A DNA stretch of 54,806 nt, taken from assembly GCA_029938605.1 (NCBI GenBank), contig JAOZUO010000010.1, forward strand, positions 1-54,806, read 5' to 3'. This DNA is from Deltaproteobacteria bacterium. Lineage in GTDB: Bacteria > Myxococcota_A > Polyangia > HGW-17 > JAJRWW01. The notes beneath the pieces are model-generated. The model had not been told where the DNA came from. It worked only from the letters and a program-made list of their open reading frames with translations, and ran no database searches. Position numbers and translations under genes: made by a program. Positions 1 through 10,017 of this stretch are shown piece after piece (the stretch's first letter is position 1; each line of letters begins with the position of its first letter).

Positions 1-196
1 CGGCAGCCGCGTAGGCACCTCTCGGGATATGCGCCCGCTCCCCACGGTGGCAGGGTGGGAGGCTGGGGACCCGCTTCCCGCGGCGGCAGAGGGGAACGGA
101 TTTAATCACATGGCCTCGACGCCCTGAATCGAGGACATATTTTGAGACGGACCCGTAGGGTCCCAGAGCGATTGGGTGTATTGTCGGTCGTACAGG

Positions 197-3100
197 ATGA
201 TACGTCGTCTGTTGAATATTCGGCGGGGTGAGGGGAGCACAGTCCTTGTTCTGCTCACGTTCGTTTTTTTCATTCAATCCGTGCTGTCCACCGGGAAGGT
301 GCTTCAGCTATCGGTGTTTCTGGACACCTATGGGCAGCAGTCTCTGGCCCTGGCGTTCTTCCTGTCGGCCGTCACCGTTATGGTGGTGGCCGCCGGTTAC
401 TCCGCGCTGACCCGTCTGGTTCGGATCGCCACCCTGATCCCGGCCATGCTGGTCGTGTTGGCCTTGGGGTTTGTGATCTGGCGGTGTGTCTTCGGCGACA
501 CCAGACAGGACTTTCCGCTGGGCCTGCTCAATGCCCCCGCCGGCATCGCCGATCCCTACGGCCCCTTCGTGCTGTACATCTGGGTGGAGGTGGCTTCCTC
601 CATCGCCATTGTCCAGGCCTGGGCGTACACCAATGACGCCTTCGATCCCCGCCAGGCCAAGCGGCTGATTCCGCTGGTGGGGCTCGGGGCCAGCTTCTCG
701 TTTCTGTGCAACGGCCTGATCGTGCAGCCCCTGGTGGTTCACTGGATTGACGTAAGCGATTTGACCTGGGCCGTCGCGGGCTCCCTCCTGCTGTCGCTGG
801 TGTTCTTTCACATTGCCCAGCGGCGCGGCGTCGTCTGTGCGCGACCAGAGGGGACTCAGGGACCCCAGGGGGCCAAGGGACCGGAGGGGGAGGCCGCGGA
901 CGTCGGGCAAACCCCGGGGTTCTTCGCGAGCATTCAGCAGGGGTTTCCGCAGATCGCCCGCTCGCCGCTGCTACGGCTGATAGTTTTTCTCACCGTCGCC
1001 ACGGTGATCGCCCAGGGGCTTTTGGACTACCTGTTCATGAACGCGCTGCGGGAGCGGATGACCAGGAACGAGCTGGCCGCCTTCTACGCCACTTTCATCG
1101 GCTTGCTCGGGGCGATCCAGATCCTCTTGCAGCTGTTTGTCTCCGGCCGGTTGCTGGTGAGGTTTGGCGGCCCCATCATCGTGGTGCTCACCCCCGTCCT
1201 GGTGGTGCTGGGGGGATCGATCTTCCTGGTTATGCCCCTGTTCTGGCTGCTGGTGGGGCTACGCTTCGGCGACCGCCTGTTCAAGCAGGCATTCTATAGC
1301 CCCAGCCTTCAGGCGCTCTACACGCCGGTCCCCAGCCGAGTGAAGCACCAGGCCATGACCCTCATCAAAGGGGTCATATCGCCGGCGGCGTACGCGCTCC
1401 TTGGGCTGGCCCTGCTCGCCGGCGGCGCGCAACTCTCTTCCCGAACCCTCGTTGCTGTGCTCGTGGGAGTGGCGCTCACCACCACGGTGGTTCTGCTGCT
1501 CAGGTCCCGAGCGGCGTACGCCGTGGCCCTCAAGCGAATCATGAGTCGACGTCGGCTCAACTTCGAGGCCGTCGTCGGAGGCTATGCTGAATCCCTGGAC
1601 TGGGAGACCATCGCCGTGGTGCAGCGCGCCGTGTTTGAGGAGCAGTCCGAAGAGCGGGCCGAAGATCGGGCCGTCTTCGGGCTGCGGCTCGTGGCGGGGT
1701 CCACCGCCCCCCAGGTGCGAACGTTGATCTACCGCGCCTGCCGTCGACACCCCTCTGCCGTCGTGCGCCGGGAGGCCTCGCGCCTGATCGCCGCCCGGGC
1801 CTGGCCCGCCGACGCGTCGCGGATTCTCCGACTCCTGGGCACCGAAGCCGATTCCTTGGTTGTAAGCCAACACCTGCAGACGCTGGCGGCCCTGGGGGGC
1901 GCGGGGGTGCGCAGCGCCGTGGTCTCGCGACTAGAGGCGTCCCAGGTGGACATTCGAGCGGCTGCCGCGGTTTCAGCCCAGATCCTGGAGATCGAAGAGG
2001 AACGAACGTCGGCTGCGGTGGAGGCTCTGGCCACGGGCGATGTCATGCACCGTCTGGCGCTGGCCGAGGCGTTGCTGCGCAGCGGTGACGCGAGGCAGGC
2101 GATGCACTGTGCGCCCTTACTGCGGGATGAGAGGCGCGAGGTTCGCGCCGTGGCGCTGCGAGCTGCGGCGGCTATGCGCTCGGACCACCTGCTCGCCGAG
2201 GTGGTGTGCTGCTTTGAATCGGCGGGGCCCCGGGAGGAGGCCGCCGAAGCCCTGGTGGCCTTCGGGCAGGAGGGGATCCCCGCTTTGGCGGAGATCCTGA
2301 GTCGAGAGGAAGCGGGGCAGGGGCTGCGTTTGCGATCGATTCGAGCCCTCGGCGCGGTGGACTCTCCGGAGTCCGGATCCCTCCTGGAGGGGCTGCTTAC
2401 CAGTCGAAACCACACGATACGGTACGGTGCCGGCGTGGCCTTGGCGACCCTCACCCGGTGGGCCTCCGCGTACCGTGGACCCGCCCGGCCCGTAGTGGTT
2501 GGGCGCATCCTTAACGAGGTTCGCGTGGGGTACCTGCTGCGCCACCTGATCCGCGGCGCCCGAAAGCTCGAATCACCGCTCGACCCGCCCCTGCTGGCCG
2601 GGGAGCTCGAGTTCCGGCTGCGGGCGTGCGAAGATCACATCTTTGTCCTGCTCTCCATGACCGATGGGTATGGCAACGCGGCCATGGTGTTGCAGAACCT
2701 GCGGCGGGGAGACTCGACCCAGCGGACCCATGCCTTCGAGTTGCTGGAGCTCTCTTTCTCTCGGTACGTGGCCGGGGTGTTGGTGCCGTTCATGCAGGGA
2801 GAGGACCACCCGGATGACATTTTTCGGGTCATGCCGGACGCTCGGACGCGACTCCGCCTGGCCGAAATAGATCCCGTGGCGGCCTTGCTGCGCGGCAGGG
2901 ACCACTGGTTGCAGCTCTGCGCCACCTACGAGGCTCCTGAGCGGGTCTCGGCGTTGGCCCCGGACGTCTCGGCGTTGGCCATGGAGTCCTGTTCCATCTT
3001 TGACCATGTGCTCCCGCTTCGCGGCCTGATGATCTTCGAGGATCTGTCCGCGGCCGAGATCCATGACATTTGCTGGGACGCCCAGGTGTTGCCGCTGAGC

Positions 3101-3436
3101 GATGGCGCCACGCTCTTTTCCGCGGGAGAGGAATGTGATGCGCTGTTCGTGGTGATGCAGGGCGAGATATCTCTTCGGCACCAGGGCCTGGAGCTCCTTC
3201 GTCGGAGCGCGGGCGACTGTCTGGGGGAGGCCGCCGTGTCTGAGACGCAGTTCCGCGACTTCGACGCCGTGGCCGTTCCCGAGGCGGTGGTTCTACGGAT
3301 CAATGCCCGGGAGCTCAACCGACGGCTACCGGGAAACCACCGCCTTGTGAAGGGGCTGTTTCGTCGTTTCACCGAGCTGTTGCGCAGGGAGAACCCCGCC
3401 GTGGCGCCCACCCAGCCTCCGGGCGCCTCGCCGTAG
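197..3436 (+). CDS. Nucleotide-transporter-like membrane protein fused to HEAT repeats and a cNMP-binding domain
   Basis: About 1079 aa. Residues ~1-430 are strongly hydrophobic with about 12 membrane segments and resemble the Npt1/Npt2 (ATP/ADP translocase-like, MFS-fold) transporters. A Gly/Pro/Glu-rich linker sits near residue 220. Residues ~480-790 are Ala/Leu/Arg-rich helical repeats of HEAT type. The C-terminus (~960-1060) is a cyclic-nucleotide-binding fold. It carries a phosphate-binding-cassette-like LGEAA with an Arg nine residues after the Glu, as in real cNMP binders. I infer a transporter or membrane sensor gated by a cytoplasmic ligand; the substrate is unknown. The start is ATG 197; an in-frame GTG at 176 is possible but has no better ribosome site. 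It stands alone, upstream of glnS. Confidence 0.8.
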   Translation: MIRRLLNIRRGEGSTVLVLLTFVFFIQSVLSTGKVLQLSVFLDTYGQQSLALAFFLSAVTVMVVAAGYSALTRLVRIATLIPAMLVVLALGFVIWRCVFGDTRQDFPLGLLNAPAGIADPYGPFVLYIWVEVASSIAIVQAWAYTNDAFDPRQAKRLIPLVGLGASFSFLCNGLIVQPLVVHWIDVSDLTWAVAGSLLLSLVFFHIAQRRGVVCARPEGTQGPQGAKGPEGEAADVGQTPGFFASIQQGFPQIARSPLLRLIVFLTVATVIAQGLLDYLFMNALRERMTRNELAAFYATFIGLLGAIQILLQLFVSGRLLVRFGGPIIVVLTPVLVVLGGSIFLVMPLFWLLVGLRFGDRLFKQAFYSPSLQALYTPVPSRVKHQAMTLIKGVISPAAYALLGLALLAGGAQLSSRTLVAVLVGVALTTTVVLLLRSRAAYAVALKRIMSRRRLNFEAVVGGYAESLDWETIAVVQRAVFEEQSEERAEDRAVFGLRLVAGSTAPQVRTLIYRACRRHPSAVVRREASRLIAARAWPADASRILRLLGTEADSLVVSQHLQTLAALGGAGVRSAVVSRLEASQVDIRAAAAVSAQILEIEEERTSAAVEALATGDVMHRLALAEALLRSGDARQAMHCAPLLRDERREVRAVALRAAAAMRSDHLLAEVVCCFESAGPREEAAEALVAFGQEGIPALAEILSREEAGQGLRLRSIRALGAVDSPESGSLLEGLLTSRNHTIRYGAGVALATLTRWASAYRGPARPVVVGRILNEVRVGYLLRHLIRGARKLESPLDPPLLAGELEFRLRACEDHIFVLLSMTDGYGNAAMVLQNLRRGDSTQRTHAFELLELSFSRYVAGVLVPFMQGEDHPDDIFRVMPDARTRLRLAEIDPVAALLRGRDHWLQLCATYEAPERVSALAPDVSALAMESCSIFDHVLPLRGLMIFEDLSAAEIHDICWDAQVLPLSDGATLFSAGEECDALFVVMQGEISLRHQGLELLRRSAGDCLGEAAVSETQFRDFDAVAVPEAVVLRINARELNRRLPGNHRLVKGLFRRFTELLRRENPAVAPTQPPGASP

Positions 3437-3526
3437 TGACGATCGGGTGGACGGACGCCGTGGTTCGCGCTATTCAGGGTAGCTCTAGCGGCCCCAGGCG
3501 GCCGTCCCATCGAAAGAGGGTACAAC

Positions 3527-5341
3527 ATGGCACCGTCGAATCCCAAGAATGACAAAGCCCCGGAGATTGGTGAGGAGGCGGCCGGCGCACCGACGCACTT
3601 CATCAAGGAGATCATCGAGGCCGACAACACCAGCGGCAAACATGACGGCCGGGTGGCCACGCGATTTCCTCCGGAGCCCAACGGCTACCTGCACATAGGA
3701 CACGCCAAATCCATCTGCCTGAACTTCGGGTTGGCCGCCGAGTTCGGCGGTACGTGTAACCTGCGCTTCGATGACACGAACCCGAGCAAGGAGGAGGTGG
3801 AGTACGTTAACGCCATCATGGCGGACGTGCGCTGGCTCGGATACGACTGGGACCACCGCCTCTATTACTCGTCGGACTACTTCGACAAGCTCTACGAGCT
3901 GGCCGTCGGGCTTATCAATAAGGGCAAGGCCTACGTGTGCGATCTCTCCGCGGAGGAGGGTCGGAAGGGGAGGGGCGCCTTCGGAAAGCCGGGCACAAAC
4001 AGCCCCTTCCGTGACCGCGGTGTGGAGGAGAACCTGGACCTGTTTGGGCGCATGCGAGCCGGGGAGTTTGACGAGGGCAGTCGGGTGCTGCGCGCCAAGA
4101 TCGACATGGCGGCCCCCAACATGAACCTGCGGGACCCCACCCTGTACCGTATCCTGAAGGCGGAGCACCACCGCACAGGGGACAAGTGGTGCATCTACCC
4201 CACCTACGACTTCGCCCACGGGCAGTCCGACGCCTTGGAGGCCATCACCCACTCCCTGTGCACCCTGGAGTTCGAGAACCACCGTCCCTTGTACGACTGG
4301 TTCCTGGATAACCTGGATGTAGAGCACCGTCCCCGACAGATCGAGTTCGCGAAGCTGAACCTGAGCTACACGGTCCTGTCCAAGCGGCGTCTGTTGGAGA
4401 TGGTGACCGACGACTTTGTGTCCGGCTGGGACGACCCGCGCATGCCGACGCTGGTGGGGCTTCGTCGGCGCGGCATCCCGGCGGCGGCCATCCGGAATTT
4501 CTGCGACCGCGTGGGCGTGGCCAAGCGCGAGGGCGTGGTGGATATCACCCTGCTCGAGCACGCCATACGGGAGGAGCTCAACGAGACCTCGCCGCGAGTC
4601 ATGGGGGTACTGCGGCCCCTCAAGGTGGTAATCGAGAACTACCCCGAGGATCAGGTGGAGGAGTTCGACTGCCCCTACCACCCGGTGAAGCCCGAGATGG
4701 GAACGCGCAAGGTTCCCTTTTCCCGGGTGCTGTACATCGAGCGTGGGGACTTCATGGAGAACGCGCCCAAGAAGTTCTATCGCCTCGACGTGGGCCGGGA
4801 GGTGCGATTGCGGTACGCCTACCTCATTACCTGCACCGACGTGATCAAGGACGAGGCGGGGGAGATCATCGAGCTGCGCTGTTCCTATGATCCGGACACC
4901 CGGGGAGGCAACGCTCCGGACGGTCGCAAGGTGAAGTCCACCATGCACTGGGTCTCGGTGCCCCACGCTCTGGGGGCCCAGGTGCGGCTCTACGACCGGC
5001 TCTTCGGGGCGCAAAATCCCCTCGAGGGTGACGACTGGAAGGCCTCTTTCAATGCCGACTCCCTGGAGGTGCTCACCGACTGCGCCGTGGAGCCCAGCCT
5101 GGCCAGCGCCGAGGCGGGATTTCAGGTGCAGTTCGAGCGCCAGGGCTACTTCTGCGTGGACACCGTGGACTCGGCGCCCGATAAGCTCGTCTTCAATCGC
5201 ACGGTCTCCCTGCGTGACGCCTGGGCCAAGATCCAAAAGGCCCAGCAGCAGAATCAGGCGAGCCAAAAGAAGAATAAGCAGAAGAACAAAAACAAGCAGA
5301 AGAATAAAAACAAGCAGCAGAACAAACAGGAGAGCAAGTGA
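3527..5341 (+). CDS. glnS: Glutaminyl-tRNA synthetase
   Basis: 604 aa class I aminoacyl-tRNA synthetase that charges tRNA-Gln in the cytoplasm. Visible signatures are the HIGH motif in LHIGHAKSI (about residue 55), the GlnRS-type FDDTNP, and the KMSKS equivalent VLSKRR (about residue 285), followed by the two C-terminal anticodon-binding beta barrels. The core length fits the family. The last ~30 residues are an unusual hydrophilic tail made almost only of Lys, Asn and Gln (repeated KNKQ units), which is not needed for catalysis and may bind RNA. The stop overlaps the next gene's GTG start, so the two are probably translationally coupled. Confidence 0.97.
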   Translation: MAPSNPKNDKAPEIGEEAAGAPTHFIKEIIEADNTSGKHDGRVATRFPPEPNGYLHIGHAKSICLNFGLAAEFGGTCNLRFDDTNPSKEEVEYVNAIMADVRWLGYDWDHRLYYSSDYFDKLYELAVGLINKGKAYVCDLSAEEGRKGRGAFGKPGTNSPFRDRGVEENLDLFGRMRAGEFDEGSRVLRAKIDMAAPNMNLRDPTLYRILKAEHHRTGDKWCIYPTYDFAHGQSDALEAITHSLCTLEFENHRPLYDWFLDNLDVEHRPRQIEFAKLNLSYTVLSKRRLLEMVTDDFVSGWDDPRMPTLVGLRRRGIPAAAIRNFCDRVGVAKREGVVDITLLEHAIREELNETSPRVMGVLRPLKVVIENYPEDQVEEFDCPYHPVKPEMGTRKVPFSRVLYIERGDFMENAPKKFYRLDVGREVRLRYAYLITCTDVIKDEAGEIIELRCSYDPDTRGGNAPDGRKVKSTMHWVSVPHALGAQVRLYDRLFGAQNPLEGDDWKASFNADSLEVLTDCAVEPSLASAEAGFQVQFERQGYFCVDTVDSAPDKLVFNRTVSLRDAWAKIQKAQQQNQASQKKNKQKNKNKQKNKNKQQNKQESK

Positions 5342-6303
5342 TTGAGAAACTCTCCCTGGTGGGGGTGGCCGCCATCGTCATGGCCTGTTCCCCTGCCAAC
5401 GGGCAGTCCACGGTGAAGCGTCCGTCGCCCAAATCCAGGTCCAGTGTGGACGCGCCTTCATCCAGGGCGACCTCGCCGGGAGCCGACCCCAGCGCCTCCC
5501 CGGCCCGGCGCGTGGCCCTACCACGCCGACCTACCGCGCAAAAGGGACGCCCCTGGCTCGGTGTGTACCTCCGCAATGATGGTAGGCCGGGCGTCATCGT
5601 GCGCAAGGTCCACCCCGGCTCGCCCGCCGCCAAGGCTGGGCTCCAGGCCGGCGACCGCATCCTCACCATTAACAACGCCACCCTCCCGTCCGTGCGCATC
5701 CTACAGCGTGAGGTGGCCAGCTACAGCCCCGGGGACAAGGTGGCCCTGGAGGTGCGCCGCTCGGTCAAATCCCTTACGATTGTGGTGCTCCTGGAGCGGT
5801 TGGTCACCTATGGTCAGCGGGTGCACAAGGCGCTGGTGGGTAAGCCCGCGCCGCCGTTCACAGTGGCGCGCATCGGCGCCGGCTCCAAGACGTTTTCCAG
5901 CCAGTCCATGAAGGGCAAGCTCTGGCTCCTGGAGTTCTGGGCCACCTGGTGCGGCGCCTGCCGTCGGGTCATCCCCATGCTCAAGAAGATCCACCAGCAG
6001 TATGGCCCCTACGGTCTGCATATCGTATCCATCGCCAAGGACAAGCCCGCCCGCGTCGCGCGCCTCGCCGCCCAGCTCAAGCTCCCGTACACCGTCGGCG
6101 TGGATCCCCGGGGAAAGGTCCTGTCGCAGTATCTTGTCAACCCCATCCCCGCCTTCATGCTCATCAACAAAAAGGGCATCGTCGTTGACGTGGCCGTGGG
6201 GCGCACCTGGGTGGCCTCCTTTCGCCGCATGCTCAAGACCGCCCACGCCATTCTCACGAAGAACCACAACGCGCGGCATCCCCCGGCGCCCCCCCAGCCT
6301 TGA
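5338..6303 (+). CDS. PDZ plus thioredoxin-like (TlpA-type) secreted protein
   Basis: 321 aa. It starts at GTG 5338, overlapping the glnS stop (GTGA). A short hydrophobic N-terminus ending near a Cys (VMACS) looks like a signal peptide, possibly a weak lipobox. A Ser/Pro/Arg-rich linker precedes a PDZ domain (~60-150; core [13 protein letters not shown]). Residues ~170-310 form a TlpA/ResA-like thioredoxin fold with active site WCGAC in [12 protein letters not shown] infer a periplasmic thiol-disulfide reductase whose PDZ domain picks its client. This fits a lineage with many disulfide-rich exported proteins. Its linkage to glnS is positional only. Confidence 0.88.
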   Translation: MIEKLSLVGVAAIVMACSPANGQSTVKRPSPKSRSSVDAPSSRATSPGADPSASPARRVALPRRPTAQKGRPWLGVYLRNDGRPGVIVRKVHPGSPAAKAGLQAGDRILTINNATLPSVRILQREVASYSPGDKVALEVRRSVKSLTIVVLLERLVTYGQRVHKALVGKPAPPFTVARIGAGSKTFSSQSMKGKLWLLEFWATWCGACRRVIPMLKKIHQQYGPYGLHIVSIAKDKPARVARLAAQLKLPYTVGVDPRGKVLSQYLVNPIPAFMLINKKGIVVDVAVGRTWVASFRRMLKTAHAILTKNHNARHPPAPPQP

Positions 6304-6310
6304 GTGTCTG

Positions 6311-8071
6311 TTGACCCGCTCCGACCAGAGCCCATCGGACGCCCCTCGTCTGCGGGGCGCGCATTACAGCCCCCGGCCCGTGGTGGATTTTGTGGTGGGG
6401 CGCATGGTGGGGGACCTGCTCCGCCAACGGCGGTGGTCAGATCAGGGCCAAGGCCAGGAGATGCTGCCGCGCGTGTGCGATCTGGCCTGCGGCGCGGGGG
6501 TGTTTCTCGTAAGCGCGTTGGATGGTTTGGCGCGCTGGCTTTCGAGAAGGCTTGGACCGGACCCCGCGCCGGGCTGGCTCGCCGGCCGGCTGGAGCGGTG
6601 TCTCTTTGGCGTGGACGTGGATCCGGAAGCCGTACGGTCCACCCGCGCTAACTTGCAACAAAGCGCGGTGCGCTGGGATCGGGCCTGCGAACGCCTGGAT
6701 TTCGCGGCGAACATCGTGGTGGGCAACAGCCTCGTGACGCCTTCTGATGGGACCGCTGCCTGGCACCCGGTGAGCTTCCGTGAGCGGTTCTCAGGAGGGG
6801 ACGAGCCCGGGCGGTTCGACCTGGTGGTGTCCAATCCACCCTACGTGGACTCCGAGGAGATGACCCGGTCTGCGCCGGATCTGCGCCGATATATCACCGG
6901 GCGTTACGAGACGGCGTCGGGCAACTGGGATCTGTTCTGCCCCTTCGTGGAGCGAGCGGTCGAGCTGCTGTCGGCGGACGGGCGCCTTGGACTCATCCTA
7001 CCGAACAAGCTCCTGGCGGCCGCCTACGCCCTCGAGACCCGACGCCTGCTTTCGACCCTGGATCTGGTGCTGCTGCGGGACTATTCCCGGGTGCGGCTCT
7101 TCGACGCGGCCGTGTACCCACTCGTGCTCGTGGCCCGTCGCACCCCCCGCCCCCGGCGCCGCCGGATCCTTCGACTGGAGGTCGCCGCGGGCACTCTGGA
7201 CGCCTGCCGCATCGAATCCCACCACACCGTGGACAGCGCGGAGGCGGGCCGCACGGCAGAGGCGGGATGGTCGACGCTCTTTGCGCCGCCGGTTGTCTCT
7301 GCCACCGCCGTCTCCGCCGCCGGGCCCCGGCTACGTGAGCTGGGAGAGGTGGCTCGCATCGTCGGCGCCGCCAGCGTGGCCGACGCCTACGCCCTACAGC
7401 CCCTGGTCCGAGAGTGCGGTCCCGACTGCGACCAGGACTGCGACCAGGACTGCGACCAGGATCGAGACCACACCACCGGCTGTCACCGGCTCATCAACAC
7501 GGGCACCATCGATCCCCATCAGATCCTCTGGGGTCGGCGTCGGCTCCGCTATCTGGGCGCCACCTACGAGCGTCCCTGTGTGGACGCGGCCGCGCTGGAA
7601 TCGACGCTGCCCCGCCGAGCCGCCCAGGCCCGCGCCCCGAAGATCGTGGTGGCGGGCCTCGCTCGAAGGCTGGAGTGCATCTTCGACGACGGGGGCTTGC
7701 TCGCCGGCAAGTCCACGAGCCTCGTCCTGGCCCTAGACAACAATACCGCTGACAACACCCACGCGGCCGTGGACCTGACGCTGCTGCTGGGACTGCTCAA
7801 TAGCGCCGCCGCCTCCGCCATGTTCCGCCTGCAGTTCAGTGGCCTCGCCCTGTCCGGAGACTACCTTCGCATGGGCCCACCCCAACTCCGAGCCTTGAAA
7901 ATCCCAGATCCCTCCAAGATCCCCAACTCCATTCGCCGTCTCCTTCGCGAGGCCACCTCGGCCCTACGCCAACTCGACGCCGAGCAGGGTGCCCCCAGCG
8001 ACGACCGGTGGTTCGCCCATCAGGCCCGAATCGACACCGCGACGTGGCCGCTGTTCGGACTGGATCCTTGA
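6311..8071 (+). CDS. Orphan N6-adenine-specific DNA methyltransferase (Eco57I/TaqI-like)
   Basis: About 586 aa. S-adenosylmethionine motif I is DLACGAGVFL near residue 60, and the catalytic motif IV is SNPPY near residue 173. An N-terminal HYSPRPVVDFVV matches the Y-[ST]-P-x2-[VI] block of type IIG and Eco57I-class enzymes. The C-terminal ~300 residues fit a TaqI-like target-recognition region. No nuclease domain or restriction gene is nearby, so a solitary methylase is inferred. The frame is open far upstream inside the preceding gene. I chose TTG 6311, just after that gene's stop, because the conserved block begins ~18 residues later. An acidic repeat (DCDQ three times, near 7426-7464) interrupts the recognition region. 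Confidence 0.82.
   Translation: MTRSDQSPSDAPRLRGAHYSPRPVVDFVVGRMVGDLLRQRRWSDQGQGQEMLPRVCDLACGAGVFLVSALDGLARWLSRRLGPDPAPGWLAGRLERCLFGVDVDPEAVRSTRANLQQSAVRWDRACERLDFAANIVVGNSLVTPSDGTAAWHPVSFRERFSGGDEPGRFDLVVSNPPYVDSEEMTRSAPDLRRYITGRYETASGNWDLFCPFVERAVELLSADGRLGLILPNKLLAAAYALETRRLLSTLDLVLLRDYSRVRLFDAAVYPLVLVARRTPRPRRRRILRLEVAAGTLDACRIESHHTVDSAEAGRTAEAGWSTLFAPPVVSATAVSAAGPRLRELGEVARIVGAASVADAYALQPLVRECGPDCDQDCDQDCDQDRDHTTGCHRLINTGTIDPHQILWGRRRLRYLGATYERPCVDAAALESTLPRRAAQARAPKIVVAGLARRLECIFDDGGLLAGKSTSLVLALDNNTADNTHAAVDLTLLLGLLNSAAASAMFRLQFSGLALSGDYLRMGPPQLRALKIPDPSKIPNSIRRLLREATSALRQLDAEQGAPSDDRWFAHQARIDTATWPLFGLDP
7426..7464 (+). repeat. 12-bp tandem repeat in methyltransferase gene
   Basis: Three near-perfect copies of a 12-bp unit (GACTGCGACCAG) encode DCDQ repeats followed by DRD. 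The period is a multiple of three, so copy-number change would keep the frame while altering the predicted target-recognition region. Confidence 0.8.
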
Positions 8072-8132
8072 CGGATCGGGGTAAACCGCGTATCCGGCTA
8101 TTGGTCCCACTTCCGGGGTAGAAACGTAGACT

Positions 8133-9497
8133 ATGAAGCTCTTCGTAAAGACCTTTGGCTGTCAGATGAACGAGTACGACTCGGCGCGGATGATCGAGGC
8201 CTTACGGTTGTCGGGCTGGGAGCCGACTTCGGACATGGCGCGTGCGGATCTGATGATCTTCAACTCCTGCTCCATTCGGGAGAAGGCGGTGAGCAAGCTC
8301 ATGTCGGCCCTGGGGCGGGCGGCGGCCGTGAAGCGGAGGCGTCCGGGTACGCTGTTGGCGGTGACGGGCTGCACTGCGCAGCTCCAGTGCGATTGGTTGG
8401 TCAAGCGGGTGCCGGCCATCGACCTCGTCCTGGGACCGGACCGCTACGCGGAGATCGTGGCGCTGGTGCAGCGGGCCCAGGCGAGGCAGGTGCGGGTCAC
8501 CGATCGCGTGGGAGTGGACGAGTACGATTTCCTGGACGCGCATCCGCTCCAGGGAGAGCCGGGGGTCTCCACCTTCGTGACCATCATGAAAGGATGCGAC
8601 AATTGGTGCGCCTACTGCGTGGTGCCGGCGGCCCGGGGTCCAGAGGTCAGTCGGTCGGCTCCGGACGTGGTGGAGGAGGTGCGTCGGATGGTGGGGGCCG
8701 GGGCCCGGGAGGTTTTTCTCATCGGGCAGAACGTAAACTCCTACGCCGGGGTGAAAGGTGGCTTCCCGGCCCTGCTCGAGCTGGTGGCCGGGGTGGAGGG
8801 GGTGGAACGGATCCGCTTCACCACCAGCCACCCCAAGGATCTCGGGGTGGAGCTCGCACGCGCCATGGCGGACCTGCCCGCGGTGTGTGAGTGGCTGCAT
8901 CTGCCCGTGCAGTCCGGGTCTACCCGGGTGCTTTCGTCCATGCGGCGACGGTACACCCGCGAGGCCTACCTGGAGAAGGTGGCCCTGGTGCGCGAGCATG
9001 TGCCGGACATGGCGTTTACCACGGACTTCATCGTGGGGTTCCCCTCAGAGACCCGCGCCGAGTTCGACGAGAGCCTGAGTCTCCTGCGGGCTGTGCGGTA
9101 TGACGCCATCTACTCTTTCCGCTTCTCTCCCCGGGAGGGGACCCGGGCCGCGGGGCTGCCCGACGATGTGGCGCTGGAAGAGAAGCAGGAGCGGTTGGCC
9201 ATCCTGCAGGCGGCGCAGGCCGAGATCACGGCCGAGCGGTTGGGCGGTCACGTGGGCCAGGTCCGACAGGTGTTGGTGGAGGGGGGATCCCGGCGCGGCG
9301 GCGGGCAGCTCGCCGGACGGACCCGGGGGAACATCACCGTGAATTTCGCCGCTCCCACCGAGGGCGAAGGCGAGGGCGTGGGGGAGGGCGTGGAGATGGG
9401 CGTGGAGGTGGGCGTGAAGGTGGGCGATTTGGTGGAAGTTGCCATTCTCGGCGCGGGAAGCCACACTCTGGAGGGCGAGCTGGCGCCCAAGGAGTAA
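8133..9497 (+). CDS. miaB: tRNA-2-methylthio-N6-dimethylallyladenosine synthase
   Basis: 454 aa radical-SAM methylthiotransferase that adds a methylthio group to i6A37 of tRNAs reading UNN codons. The N-terminal UPF0004 domain supplies Cys residues (TFGCQMN, NSCSIRE, TGCTAQ) for the auxiliary 4Fe-4S cluster. The radical SAM CxxxCxxC is CDNWCAYC at about residue 152. The C-terminal TRAM domain is interrupted by a low-complexity stretch of alternating Gly, Val and Glu (nt 9361-9425), unusual for the family. Six bases separate it from the next gene, so the two probably form an operon. Confidence 0.96.
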   Translation: MKLFVKTFGCQMNEYDSARMIEALRLSGWEPTSDMARADLMIFNSCSIREKAVSKLMSALGRAAAVKRRRPGTLLAVTGCTAQLQCDWLVKRVPAIDLVLGPDRYAEIVALVQRAQARQVRVTDRVGVDEYDFLDAHPLQGEPGVSTFVTIMKGCDNWCAYCVVPAARGPEVSRSAPDVVEEVRRMVGAGAREVFLIGQNVNSYAGVKGGFPALLELVAGVEGVERIRFTTSHPKDLGVELARAMADLPAVCEWLHLPVQSGSTRVLSSMRRRYTREAYLEKVALVREHVPDMAFTTDFIVGFPSETRAEFDESLSLLRAVRYDAIYSFRFSPREGTRAAGLPDDVALEEKQERLAILQAAQAEITAERLGGHVGQVRQVLVEGGSRRGGGQLAGRTRGNITVNFAAPTEGEGEGVGEGVEMGVEVGVKVGDLVEVAILGAGSHTLEGELAPKE

Positions 9498-9503
9498 AAG
9501 CCG

Positions 9504-10016
9504 ATGAAACAGTACGTGAACATGCAGGTCTCCGGTGTGGTCATGGATCCCCGGTCCAACCTGCCGGTGGTGATCCTCAAGGACGAAAAGGCCACCTGCC
9601 TGGTGCCCATCTGGATCGGCGTCATGGAGGCCAGCTCCATCGCGGCTCAGATCGAAGGGGTGGAGCTGCCGCGGCCCATGACCCACGATCTCATGAAGAA
9701 TGTGATCGATGAGCTGGGCGCAAAGGTGCTGCGGGTGGACGTGCTCAAGATCGAGGACAACACCTTCTACGCCTCCATCACCATCTCGGCGGGCAACCGC
9801 CTGCTGGAGATCGACGCACGTCCCTCGGACTGCATCGCCCTCGCCGTGCGCTTTGGCTGCGACATCGGGGTGGCCCAGGAGGTCATCGAGGAGGCCGGAA
9901 TCAAGGTCGAGGACACCGGCGCCGTGGATCTGGCCAGCTCCTCCGAGGATCCCGAGAAGCTCAAGGAGATCCTCGCCGGTCTCCCCAAAGAGGTGTTCGG
10001 TAAGTGGAAGATGTAG
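9504..10016 (+). CDS. Bifunctional nuclease family protein (DUF151)
   Basis: 170 aa. The N-terminal ~135 residues match the BFN/DUF151 fold: VVILKDEK, then LVPIWIGVMEA, RPMTHDLM and DARPSDCIALAVR. In plants a homologue has RNase/DNase activity. In bacteria the role is poorly defined, and genes of this family are common beside miaB in deltaproteobacterial-type genomes. The C-terminal tail (~135-170) is the usual short charged helix. The stop is only one base from the stop of the convergent epimerase gene, so no terminator fits between them. Confidence 0.93.
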   Translation: MKQYVNMQVSGVVMDPRSNLPVVILKDEKATCLVPIWIGVMEASSIAAQIEGVELPRPMTHDLMKNVIDELGAKVLRVDVLKIEDNTFYASITISAGNRLLEIDARPSDCIALAVRFGCDIGVAQEVIEEAGIKVEDTGAVDLASSSEDPEKLKEILAGLPKEVFGKWKM

Positions 10017-10017
10017 C

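Noticed and set aside
1..196. Structured RNA gene at the window start
   Set aside because: GC-rich with short hairpins, but it matches none of RNase P, tmRNA, SRP or 6S cores that I can recognise.
3485..5266. 593-codon open frame antisense to glnS
   Set aside because: High third-position GC produces long antisense frames. This one mirrors GlnRS codons, has His/Gly/Val-rich chance composition and no motif.
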